Below, in pieces: positions 48,596-56,784 of a stretch of 64,000 bases of DNA. This DNA is from a virus, in the IMG/VR virus record IMGVR_UViG_3300031787_000018, positions 62,001 to 126,000 of that record; one strand, given 5' to 3'. A program made the translations under genes and the position numbers. The notes below the pieces were generated by a model. The model had not been told where the DNA came from and did not search any database. It saw only the letters and a list, made by a program, of their open reading frames with translations. Every line of letters begins with the position of its first letter. Positions within the stretch are counted from its first letter, which is position 1.

Positions 48596-49016
48596 AGGTA
48601 AATTCAATTAAAGACCAACTACCTTTATAATCGTTAATACCTGTTTGTTTAAACCACTCAACAGACATGTAGTTAGTATCACTTATTTTAACTTCTCTCT
48701 TACTAACTAAAACATCATCAATTAAAATACGCATTTCAAACCAATAATTTTGTTTTGCGGCAATATTAAACATAACCTTATCACCCCTTTTTAAACCCCA
48801 ATAATTAATAGTTTGTATTTTAGTATTATCAATCACTCTTAAATCAAAATCCTCATGAGATGGTTCAGTTCTTACATTAAAATCGTTGGCGGGCATTATA
48901 ATAGTGGGGAAAAATTCTAACTCATAAGTTATTTTATGGAACTCAACATTTTCTTTTTTACAAGAAGAAAATAAAAAAACACTTAGTAGAACAATCGGTA
49001 AAATAAATCTTTTCAT
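48588..49016 (-). CDS. Lipoprotein
   Basis: 142 residues with signal MKRFILPIVLLSVFLFSSC (lipobox FSSC). The mature domain is beta-rich, with features of small Ig-like folds (YELEFFPTIIMPANDF, WYFEMRILIDD-type strands). A TATATTTG promoter lies 20 bases upstream. Predicted at the envelope; function unknown. Confidence 0.72.
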   Translation of the reverse strand: MKRFILPIVLLSVFLFSSCKKENVEFHKITYELEFFPTIIMPANDFNVRTEPSHEDFDLRVIDNTKIQTINYWGLKRGDKVMFNIAAKQNYWFEMRILIDDVLVSKREVKISDTNYMSVEWFKQTGINDYKGSWSLIEFTFN

Positions 49017-49063
49017 AATTAATTATTTTTACAAATATAAAAAATAAAAATATATAGGCATAA

Positions 49064-49092
49064 AAAATGGGGATAAAAATTACCCCCATTTT
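49064..49092 (-). terminator. Rho-independent terminator
   Basis: On the minus strand AATGGGGG pairs with CCCCATT and is followed by a T run. It ends the mini-lipoprotein unit. Confidence 0.75.
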
Positions 49093-49095
49093 AAA

Positions 49096-49272
49096 TTACT
49101 TAACAACAGTGGTGTCTACAACAGTAACATCAACTTGGACACTATCTTTTACAACAGTAGAACTATCTACTTTTGGTAATGAATCCGTTTTAACTGCTTC
49201 ACCTTCAGTGGCGGTAGAACCACAAGAAGCTACTAAAGTAACAATACTTAAAATAAAGAATAATTTTTTCAT
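49096..49272 (-). CDS. Small lipoprotein (58 residues)
   Basis: MKKLFFILSIVTLVASC is a lipoprotein signal with lipobox VASC, followed by a Thr/Val/Asp-rich low-complexity mature part ending VDTTVVK. The open frame on the opposite strand over the same bases is its shadow. A terminator follows directly. Confidence 0.68.
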   Translation of the reverse strand: MKKLFFILSIVTLVASCGSTATEGEAVKTDSLPKVDSSTVVKDSVQVDVTVVDTTVVK

Positions 49273-49340
49273 TTTTTTAATTTAATTTTTTTTTATTAAT
49301 TGTTTTTTAATTATAGGAAATATATCCCATACAGTAAATA

Positions 49341-50240
49341 TCAAGAAACAATCAAAGTGTTAAAATTTTTACGATATTCTAATACTGATAATTCTTTGGC
49401 TTTGGACTCAAACATTAAATCTAAATTATGACCATATGTATTAACTTCATTACGTACATAATCATGATGTGCTCTAACATTTTTATTATCACGTGGTTCC
49501 GATACATGAACAACAGGTGTAATACCTTCAGGCCATGTAGATATGGCCAATTCTAAAGCTTCTTTAGTAGACATACCATCATTATGACAATTGTGGTGAT
49601 GATAATCAAATACAATAGGAACACCTGTATGTTCGTGTACATACATAAGGTCAGCTACTGTAAACATATTGGGTTTATCATCGTTTTCGATTGTAAGACG
49701 GGATTTGGCGGTGTCACCGAGTAAATGAAAATTATCCACCCAACGTTTAAGTGCATCGGACTTATTACCATAAGCACCACCAACATGAATATTAATTTTA
49801 GAAAAAGGTGTTTTAGGTAAACCAATCATATCCATTATTTCAGAATGACGATTAAGTTCTGCAACAGTTTTAGTAATAACGTCTTGATTTGGTGAGGCTA
49901 GAACATTAAAAGGTCCGGGGTGAAAACCAACTCGATGGTTATATTGTTCGATAAGATTACCTAAACCTGTCATTATATTTTTAATTTTAACAATATCGGG
50001 TAAATTATCAAAACTATATTCACTTGACCATGGAAACATATCCGAACTCATACGATAAAGTGTGATATTGTGTTTTTCATTCCATTTAATAACCTCAACA
50101 AGGTCACGAACATTTTGTAAAGAAAGTTCAGAGGCATAAGGTAAACCTTTATTCTGAAAAGTTTTTTTAATCATACCACGATTAGTAGTAATACCTTGTT
50201 CCCCCAAGGTCATATTAATACAAGCATATCCAATTCTCAT
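49341..50240 (-). CDS. uvsE: UV-damage endonuclease UvdE/UvsE
   Basis: 299 residues, typical length. RIGYACINMTLG at the start, YRMSSDMFPWSSEY, GFHPGPFNVLASP, INIHVGGAYGNK, RLTIENDD, PIVFDYHHHNC and HVSEPRD give the TIM-barrel metal ligands of this family. The enzyme nicks DNA 5' of UV photoproducts. A leaderless host-type promoter precedes it, so it is likely made early. Confidence 0.95.
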   Translation of the reverse strand: MRIGYACINMTLGEQGITTNRGMIKKTFQNKGLPYASELSLQNVRDLVEVIKWNEKHNITLYRMSSDMFPWSSEYSFDNLPDIVKIKNIMTGLGNLIEQYNHRVGFHPGPFNVLASPNQDVITKTVAELNRHSEIMDMIGLPKTPFSKINIHVGGAYGNKSDALKRWVDNFHLLGDTAKSRLTIENDDKPNMFTVADLMYVHEHTGVPIVFDYHHHNCHNDGMSTKEALELAISTWPEGITPVVHVSEPRDNKNVRAHHDYVRNEVNTYGHNLDLMFESKAKELSVLEYRKNFNTLIVS

Positions 50241-50244
50241 AAAA

Positions 50245-50252
50245 CAAAGATA
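50245..50252 (-). promoter_or_regulatory. TAnnTTTG promoter, 4 bases before ATG 50240
   Basis: TATCTTTG, TTTT, ATG read on the minus strand. Confidence 0.6.
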
Positions 50253-50290
50253 ACTTTAATTTTTTAATTAACAAAATATATTTATTGTAT

Positions 50291-50539
50291 ATGAGTAACA
50301 ACGAACATACCAGCAAAGTTTTTGTTTTATTAGAGGCAATCAAACAATCAAAAGCACGTTATATTGAAATAAAATCAAAAGAAGGTTTATCAATATATAA
50401 AATGAAATTATTGTTAGAAGATAAAGATTTAGTCGAACTTTTAGACGGGTTTTTCGATGAAGGTTTTATCGTAAAAGAAATTAGTAAAAAAGAATTTGAT
50501 GATTTTGAAGGTGTGGAAACTTTAAATTTTAATCTCTAA
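50291..50539 (+). CDS. Small hypothetical protein
   Basis: 82 residues from ATG 50291. Alpha/beta, acidic end; TATATTTATT lies 5 bases upstream. Convergent with 50529, overlapping 11 bases. Not recognised. Confidence 0.66.
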   Translation: MSNNEHTSKVFVLLEAIKQSKARYIEIKSKEGLSIYKMKLLLEDKDLVELLDGFFDEGFIVKEISKKEFDDFEGVETLNFNL

Positions 50540-50729
50540 TATACTCTTCTTTAATTTTTTCAATTAAAAAATGTTTTTGTGAACCAAGAGAGGGTGGTAA
50601 TTCATTTTCTGTAAAATCTACTATTTCGTTTATTAAATTATTAATAAATTTTTTAATAACCACTTCTTTATTATCAACATCACTATTTGATAATACTAAC
50701 ATTAAATCTTTTTCCCACTTTTTCATCAT
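50529..50729 (-). CDS. Small helical protein
   Basis: 66 residues (alternative start at Met2), helical and acidic. Not recognised. Confidence 0.62.
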   Translation of the reverse strand: MMKKWEKDLMLVLSNSDVDNKEVVIKKFINNLINEIVDFTENELPPSLGSQKHFLIEKIKEEYIRD

Positions 50730-50783
50730 AAAACTGTTTATAGTTATAAATTTAGTTATATTTATTTAATAAATAAAGGTATT

Positions 50784-51176
50784 ATGAAAAAAAGATTAGT
50801 GATGGATAATCACAAAATAAGAAAAATTGTTAGTGAAAAACTAAAACAAGACGGTACCTTCATTAAAGAAGATAAGATAGATAAAGCTATCAAAGATTAT
50901 TTAAACGAAAGAAAAGATAATCAATCAGATTTTGAAGGTGAAGAAAATTCATTTAGTCCAAAAGCCAAAAAAGCTTTTGGTGATATGATACGTGGTTTAA
51001 ATGATATAATAGAAGATTTACGTATTATACAAGTGAAAGAACCAGATATTTTGGTTGATGAAATGCCAGGAGCCGGTGAATTTTACTCGGAAAATGCGAT
51101 AGAAGAAATTATAAACACGATTGAATCCGTTTTAGACAATTTAGAGTATTTAAAAAATTTAAATTCTGATGTTTAG
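50784..51176 (+). CDS. Acidic helical protein
   Basis: 130 residues, basic start (MKKRLVMDNHKIRKIVSEKL) and long acidic helices. A TATATTTATT signal is about 16 bases upstream. The N-terminus is amphipathic but does not clearly end in (L/I)xE. Not recognised. Confidence 0.67.
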   Translation: MKKRLVMDNHKIRKIVSEKLKQDGTFIKEDKIDKAIKDYLNERKDNQSDFEGEENSFSPKAKKAFGDMIRGLNDIIEDLRIIQVKEPDILVDEMPGAGEFYSENAIEEIINTIESVLDNLEYLKNLNSDV

Positions 51177-51218
51177 TATTGTTTTAAAAATATTTAAATT
51201 TTAACAAATATTTTAAAT

Positions 51219-51458
51219 ATGATAGATGAGTTATACGACAATGTTGTAAGTTTATGTAATGAAATTGGTTATTTGGATTTAGTTAATGGTTTTAAAACAG
51301 AAGATTACTTAAGATGGTCTTCAAACAAAATATTTCAATTTGACAATATACACATTAAAAGGGAATATCCTTTATGTGCTTTATCTTATGATAATTTTTT
51401 TCGTTCACCATTTTCTATCGTTTTTAGTGAAGATGGTACAATTACGAATATTTATTAA
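51219..51458 (+). CDS. Small hypothetical protein
   Basis: 79 residues, aromatic-rich, acidic; ends IVFSEDGTITNIY. Two bases before the next gene. Not recognised. Confidence 0.63.
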   Translation: MIDELYDNVVSLCNEIGYLDLVNGFKTEDYLRWSSNKIFQFDNIHIKREYPLCALSYDNFFRSPFSIVFSEDGTITNIY

Positions 51459-51460
51459 GT

Positions 51461-52597
51461 ATGGGAATTATAGGACACAAAGAAAGAGCTTTAATACGTA
51501 GAGGTTTATATGTAGAAAACGCTTTAAAAAGAAGAGATTTAATTGTTGAGGACGATCAATTAGATATTTTTGGTAATAATGAAACAAATAAGTCTAAAAA
51601 CATTAAAATATTTAAAATAGTAGACGATTCTGGCAAATTCAATTCTAAAAATTTTAGAAATTTCATATTATTTGATAGTGGTATTTACCCTAAATGTTCA
51701 CCGGAGGTTTTAAATACAACTGAAAATATCGTATCACCTTGTGTTGGTAAAATTGATACTGAAAACTGTAAAACAGGTGATGGTATTATAGGTGGTAGAT
51801 ATACTAGTGAGTCTCGTGGGGGTGTTGGTTTGTGGTCTGTAATAAATTTTTTTGACACAAATAGTGATGTTGAAAAAGTGATAAAAGAAGTACATCAAAA
51901 AAGTAGTACAGATTTAAATTTAAATGAGTGGATAAATATTAATATTAAAGATTTAGTTGGTGATAACGGTAAATATACTAGTATTTTAGCTGATAAGGTT
52001 TTAACAAAAACATCTGGTACCAGATTTAAAGGTAATAAAAATGAAGAGGTCGTAATTAAAGTCTTAGAAAAAAATTACCCTGGTATTGTAATTAATAGAT
52101 TTTGTGATGGTGATGTTAGAGATAGAATAGAAGGTCAAGATTTAATGATTACATTTGACGGTATCACTAAATACGTTCAAGTAAAACCTTTATATGGTAA
52201 TGTGGTTTTACATACTAAAATGGATGGTGATGTTTATTTTGAAGTACCGTCTTATACTGACATTTTAGGTAAATACTCACCAAATAAAGTACAAAAATTG
52301 GCATTTGTAAGTGGTGAAGATTATATTATTTTTGATTATAAACATGATTTGGTACAACAAAAACTAAATCCTGTTACTTACTCTAAAGCACCTAAATACT
52401 TATTAAATTTCAAAAACGAACCATCATTAAAATCTGCCTCTCTAAAAATAAAAGAGGTTGATGAGTTAAAAAATACACCTAAAGACGAAAAAGTTAAAAT
52501 TTTAAAAAATAAATTAAATGATTATAAATCTTTAATTTATGATTATAATCAAAAAATTAAATTTATACAACAGGCTATTAAAAATTTAGGTGATTAA
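51461..52597 (+). CDS. PD-(D/E)XK nuclease-like protein
   Basis: 378 residues. GNKNEEVVIKVLEKNYPG (about 191-208) and GQDLMITF, then KYVQVKP (about 225-243) give E, D and QxK in the order and spacing of PD-(D/E)XK nucleases. The same blocks occur in the convergent gene 52594, though the two are otherwise different. The N-terminal 180 residues and the coiled-coil end are specific. No tag. Function could be nuclease or a related fold without activity. Confidence 0.68.
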   Translation: MGIIGHKERALIRRGLYVENALKRRDLIVEDDQLDIFGNNETNKSKNIKIFKIVDDSGKFNSKNFRNFILFDSGIYPKCSPEVLNTTENIVSPCVGKIDTENCKTGDGIIGGRYTSESRGGVGLWSVINFFDTNSDVEKVIKEVHQKSSTDLNLNEWININIKDLVGDNGKYTSILADKVLTKTSGTRFKGNKNEEVVIKVLEKNYPGIVINRFCDGDVRDRIEGQDLMITFDGITKYVQVKPLYGNVVLHTKMDGDVYFEVPSYTDILGKYSPNKVQKLAFVSGEDYIIFDYKHDLVQQKLNPVTYSKAPKYLLNFKNEPSLKSASLKIKEVDELKNTPKDEKVKILKNKLNDYKSLIYDYNQKIKFIQQAIKNLGD

Positions 52598-53400
52598 ACT
52601 TTGTAAACACTTTTACCAGTTGTTGTATTAAAGTTTATTAAAACTAACATTAATTTTTTTGGTATTATCACAGTGTTTTCTGTAAAACTGAAAAAATCTG
52701 GTTGATTTCTAAACACAGCCACATGATATTCTGTACCCGTATCTTTACCAAATACGATTAAATCTGTATCATATTCTCTTCTTAAAGAGTTTGTTTTTAC
52801 AATATAATAATCACCTTCTTTTTCAAGACCAGTAAAAGGTTTAACTTGGGTTGTAAGTCCAGAACTTTTTGGTGGTAAAATTTTACCGTTTGAAAATATT
52901 TTCATGTCTATTCCCATAAAATCTAAAGTACCTCCAGCTTCAGCCAACATATCAACTTTAATTACCCCTGGTAAAGTTTCTATTGTACTTTTAACATAAT
53001 TTTCTCTTTTAGTCCCACTACTTCTTGTTTTATTTATAGCATCAACAATAGAATTTTTTAATGCTGAATTAGGACCAAATATTTCAAACATATCTTCTAT
53101 TATTTTTTGTAAAAATAATTTATTTTCTTCACTATTTTTTTGTGAAAAATTTTTATTATAAGTAATATGATTGCCGTATTTATTTTTTAAGTAAGGTAGT
53201 ACAACTTTATCTCTAACAGTCCAATGTGTGTTTATAAAATTGTAATTAGACCAATTTGGGTCGTCGTTAGGTGTTATTGGTCTTATAATACCATAATTAC
53301 CTGAAGGTCCACGACCCCAATATTCGGTATTACCATAAATTTCTTTTAATATATTATTTATAACAACTTTATATTCGTTTTCAAAAGGAGAATAAGCCAT
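52594..53400 (-). CDS. PD-(D/E)XK nuclease-like protein
   Basis: 268 residues. SGTKRENYVKSTIETLPGVI (about 128-147), LDFMGIDMKIF (about 159-169) and TTQVKPF (183-189) give Glu133, Asp165 and Gln185-x-Lys187. The core aligns with 51461. The genes converge and overlap by 4 bases. It shares a palindromic ATATTTATAAATAT signal with the divergent tagged gene 53451, so it is likely late too. Confidence 0.68.
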   Translation of the reverse strand: MAYSPFENEYKVVINNILKEIYGNTEYWGRGPSGNYGIIRPITPNDDPNWSNYNFINTHWTVRDKVVLPYLKNKYGNHITYNKNFSQKNSEENKLFLQKIIEDMFEIFGPNSALKNSIVDAINKTRSSGTKRENYVKSTIETLPGVIKVDMLAEAGGTLDFMGIDMKIFSNGKILPPKSSGLTTQVKPFTGLEKEGDYYIVKTNSLRREYDTDLIVFGKDTGTEYHVAVFRNQPDFFSFTENTVIIPKKLMLVLINFNTTTGKSVYKV

Positions 53401-53417
53401 AATTATTGATTATTTTA

Positions 53418-53432
53418 GATATTTATAAATAT
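53418..53432. promoter_or_regulatory. Bidirectional ATATTTAT-type late signal
   Basis: GATATTTATAAATAT: the signal in both orientations, lying between divergent genes 53400 (minus) and 53451 (plus). Confidence 0.5.
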
Positions 53433-53450
53433 AGTAAAAATTTTTAAACA

Positions 53451-55133
53451 ATGAAAATTATTTTAGATAAAATAAGAGAAGTATTAACGGAAAGTAGGGT
53501 TGAAGATGTAAAAAAGAGATTCCCCAACGTTGATTCACAAATTATAGATTATTTCGTAAATAATGACCCATCCGGCAATCAAAAATATTTGGATTGGATG
53601 GTTAAAGCTATAACACACAAGCCAACATTACAAACTATTGGTAATATAATGGGTAATAATGAATACCTTGATGGTGGTTATTGGGGTGGGACAGCCGCTT
53701 TTATTTCTGTTTTAATTAATAGATTCCATAACCTATTACCGTATTTAGTACATGAAGAAAACGGTAAAAAGGTGGGTACTACTGATTTATATCAATATAA
53801 GTTTAGTGATAGTGAAATGATAAATTATTTGATTTTTGATTTAGATAGAGCTGAAGAACGTAAAAAAAAGAAAGAATTATCTAAAAAATTAAAATCTGAA
53901 GCTGATAAAATTTATGAAGATAAAAATTGGTTGGTTGTAAGAGCTAGGACTTGGGAGGCTTCCTGTCATTATGGTGCTGGTACAAAATGGTGTACAACTT
54001 CAAAAGAAAGTGATACCCATTTTAAACGTGAAACAGACCGTCAATTTTTGATTTATGTAATTAATAAAAATGAAACTTCTGAAAATCCATTATATAAGGT
54101 GGCTTGGCAAATACCTTATGATAAAAAAATTAATAAATACATGAAATTTGGTTTAGAAGGTGATTGGGAGATTGATTGGTCAAAGATTAAATTGTGGAAT
54201 GCCGAAGATACAAATATTGCAAATCGTTTAGGTAGTGAATACTTACTTTCTGTACCTAAAAAAATTAAGGCAGAGATTTTAAAATACATGCAAAATAAAA
54301 TGGATGAGATGTATGAAAATATGGGTTATGTTGATGATCCAAATATTCAGGCATTGGTTACATATTTGGGTTTAACACAAGAAGAGGCTGACGAGGTAAT
54401 AGAAGAAAGGTATACACATTATGGTTTAAAAATTTATACAAATGATGATCATGGTTCATACGCTGTGGGAATATTTGAAGAGGCACAAAACGCTTTAAGA
54501 GAATGGGCTGAAGGTTATTATGATGACATTGGTCCTTTTGAAATAATGGGTGATAGAATTAAATATTATGTCACAATACCTGATGCTGATAATATAGCCT
54601 CGGAAGATGCTACTTTTTATGTTGATGATATTAGTGATGATGATTTAATTGATTACGCCAAAGGTTATAGTGATGATATTGATAATCTTATTGAGGAGTA
54701 TAATATTAATAGTGGTATATTGGAAGGTTTTGACGATGAAATATCTGAATTGATGACCAAATTAGAACAACAAGAAATATCGGAAGAAGAATATAAAAAA
54801 GAAATGGAAGAATATGAGGCCGAAAAAGAAGAAATGGAAGAATATCAACCAAAATTATTAGAAAGAATACGTGAAAAATATAGGGATGAAATTTATAAAG
54901 ATAAATTACGTCAGATGGAAGATGACCCATGGGATTGGTTGCGGGAAATGGGTTGGGCAGATAGAAATGGTTTAAGTAAAAACGCAATAAATAGTGGTCT
55001 TGTTGAAATTAATCGAGAATCTTTAATTGATGACCTTGTAGATGGTTGGGATTTTGAGGTACTTAGTGATGATGGTCGGTGGGATGAGGTCAATGTTGAT
55101 AGTAGAACTTATTATATATTTAATGTTTCATAA
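53451..55133 (+). CDS. Tagged protein of the DPSGN / YG-x-WC family, largest member
   Basis: 560 residues. The tag MKIILDKIREVLTE ends in L-T-E, then SRVEDVKKRFPNVD, NDPSGNQKYLDWMVKAI (38-54) and EASCHYGAGTKWCTTSKES (169-187). A long acidic C-terminal region contains a Glu-rich coiled coil (about 430-475) and ends in a small beta domain. Located directly before the tail-fibre block, supporting virion association. Confidence 0.85.
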   Translation: MKIILDKIREVLTESRVEDVKKRFPNVDSQIIDYFVNNDPSGNQKYLDWMVKAITHKPTLQTIGNIMGNNEYLDGGYWGGTAAFISVLINRFHNLLPYLVHEENGKKVGTTDLYQYKFSDSEMINYLIFDLDRAEERKKKKELSKKLKSEADKIYEDKNWLVVRARTWEASCHYGAGTKWCTTSKESDTHFKRETDRQFLIYVINKNETSENPLYKVAWQIPYDKKINKYMKFGLEGDWEIDWSKIKLWNAEDTNIANRLGSEYLLSVPKKIKAEILKYMQNKMDEMYENMGYVDDPNIQALVTYLGLTQEEADEVIEERYTHYGLKIYTNDDHGSYAVGIFEEAQNALREWAEGYYDDIGPFEIMGDRIKYYVTIPDADNIASEDATFYVDDISDDDLIDYAKGYSDDIDNLIEEYNINSGILEGFDDEISELMTKLEQQEISEEEYKKEMEEYEAEKEEMEEYQPKLLERIREKYRDEIYKDKLRQMEDDPWDWLREMGWADRNGLSKNAINSGLVEINRESLIDDLVDGWDFEVLSDDGRWDEVNVDSRTYYIFNVS

Positions 55134-55146
55134 TCTTGAATAACAA

Positions 55147-55156
55147 GATATTTATA
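55147..55156 (+). promoter_or_regulatory. ATATTTAT-type late signal for tail-fibre gene
   Basis: GATATTTATA, 14 bases before ATG 55171. Its presence before a clear structural gene anchors the signal as late. Confidence 0.5.
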
Positions 55157-55170
55157 AAATAAAATAATAA

Positions 55171-56460
55171 ATGACATTTTTTACTAATTTAACACTTAGA
55201 GGTATTAAAAAATCAGCATTAACACATGCTGAATTAGATAATAATTTTGTTGCTCTCGACAGTGGGTTATCTAATTTACAAAACCAAGTAAGTTTTATAA
55301 GTGGCGGTAGTCAAACTCTTGCTCAAACATTGTCTAATGGCAATACATCAGGAGCGTATGATATTTTAATAAACACTGGTCAAAAAATAGGATTTAAGGA
55401 TGGTAATAATACTTACACAACATATATTTCCAACAACCAAACTCAGGCCGGAAATAGAACGGTTTATTTACCTTTATTTGATGGACAAATTGCATATCAC
55501 GCCACCGGATCACCGTTAACAACAAATTATATCTTAAAAGGCACTACAAATGGGGCTATTACTTCGAGTAGTTTAATATACGACAATGGGACTAATGTAG
55601 GTATAGGAACGGCAAGTCCTTCTTATAAATTACAAATAAATACAGCATTAGCCGATTTTGATGGTTTACAAATAAAAAACACAAGTACAAATGCAGCGGC
55701 AGGTGCTTATTTGTTATTTACTAATGGAAGTGGTGCTAATGCTGAAATTGTTTTAAAACAAGGTTCGTCTTTTGCTGGATATGGAGCTGCAAATGACATG
55801 ACTTTTAGAGCTGGTGTAGGAGCAGCTTATATGAATTTTGTTTCTGAAAGTACTAACGGTTTTAGATTTTATCCAAGTGCAGCTGGTGGAGCATCTTTAG
55901 CAACATTAACTCCTACATTAGCTATCGCAGGAACCGAGAGAGTTGGTTTTGGTATATCGTCGCCAAACGCTAAAGCGCATATTGTGGGTGCAACCTCCGC
56001 CGCCGGCGCATACGCATTAAGGGTAGATGATAGTTCAAATAGTCCATTATTTTGTGTTCAAAATGATGGAACGGTAGGAATTGGAACAATTAGTCCGGTT
56101 GTAAAATTACATGTAGAGGGGTTATCTTATTTAAACGGTGGTGCAAGGATTACAAGTGTCGGTATTGGTGGATATTGGGGTGGATTAGCAAATGAAATTT
56201 TAACTTTACAAGCAACAACAGGAAATCCATTAATCTTACAATATACAGAAGTTGGGCAAGTAGCTATTGGAACAAATGCACCAAACACATCATCGATATT
56301 AGATATTGTTAGTACAAATAAGGGTGTTTTATTGCCCCGAATGACTACCGCACAAAGAACTTCTATTCCTTCCCCAGCTATAGGGTTAATAGTTTATCAA
56401 ACAGATGCAACAGAAGGTCTTTACATATATAAATCTAGTGGTTGGACATTCATAGCATAA
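55171..56460 (+). CDS. Tail-fibre-like structural protein
   Basis: 429 residues. ALTHAELDNNFVAL near the start is a common tail-fibre N-terminal motif. Repeated units with NGTNVGIGTASPSYKLQI, small-residue-rich strands and a C-terminal GVLLPRMTTAQR block, then GLYIYKSSGWTFIA, are typical of fibre or adhesin shafts. N- and C-terminal parts are nearly shared with 56785, while the middle differs. Confidence 0.85.
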   Translation: MTFFTNLTLRGIKKSALTHAELDNNFVALDSGLSNLQNQVSFISGGSQTLAQTLSNGNTSGAYDILINTGQKIGFKDGNNTYTTYISNNQTQAGNRTVYLPLFDGQIAYHATGSPLTTNYILKGTTNGAITSSSLIYDNGTNVGIGTASPSYKLQINTALADFDGLQIKNTSTNAAAGAYLLFTNGSGANAEIVLKQGSSFAGYGAANDMTFRAGVGAAYMNFVSESTNGFRFYPSAAGGASLATLTPTLAIAGTERVGFGISSPNAKAHIVGATSAAGAYALRVDDSSNSPLFCVQNDGTVGIGTISPVVKLHVEGLSYLNGGARITSVGIGGYWGGLANEILTLQATTGNPLILQYTEVGQVAIGTNAPNTSSILDIVSTNKGVLLPRMTTAQRTSIPSPAIGLIVYQTDATEGLYIYKSSGWTFIA

Positions 56461-56502
56461 AAATTATTAATATATAATAAAAAAATAAAAAAATAAAACA
56501 AC

Positions 56503-56772
56503 ATGAAGTACAAACATTTAAAAACAACAATTTTAGCAGGAAGTGCTAACGTAGATGTTCCAGCTAATACATCTACTTTTCAGGCGAATATCAAATTTGA
56601 AATCTTACCTGAAATAGAAGGTCATGAAATACCTGAACAATACAAAACACCTGAGTTAACTTTCTTTGGATTAGTATTTAATACATTAAATATGGAAGAA
56701 GTACTAAATCAGGCGGACAGTAAGGGTGTTGAAAGATTGAAAGAGGTTTATGGGGTGACTAATATAGAGTAA
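56503..56772 (+). CDS. Small protein between tail-fibre genes
   Basis: 89 residues. KYKHLKTTILAGSANVDVPANTS suggests a beta-rich start, followed by an acidic helix. Its position between two paralogous fibre genes suggests a fibre-associated chaperone or adaptor, but nothing in the sequence proves it. Confidence 0.72.
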   Translation: MKYKHLKTTILAGSANVDVPANTSTFQANIKFEILPEIEGHEIPEQYKTPELTFFGLVFNTLNMEEVLNQADSKGVERLKEVYGVTNIE

Positions 56773-56784
56773 ATAACTTAAAAA

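Noticed and set aside
49067-49285. Plus-strand 72-codon frame
   Set aside because: The minus strand encodes a proper lipoprotein with signal and terminator over the same bases.
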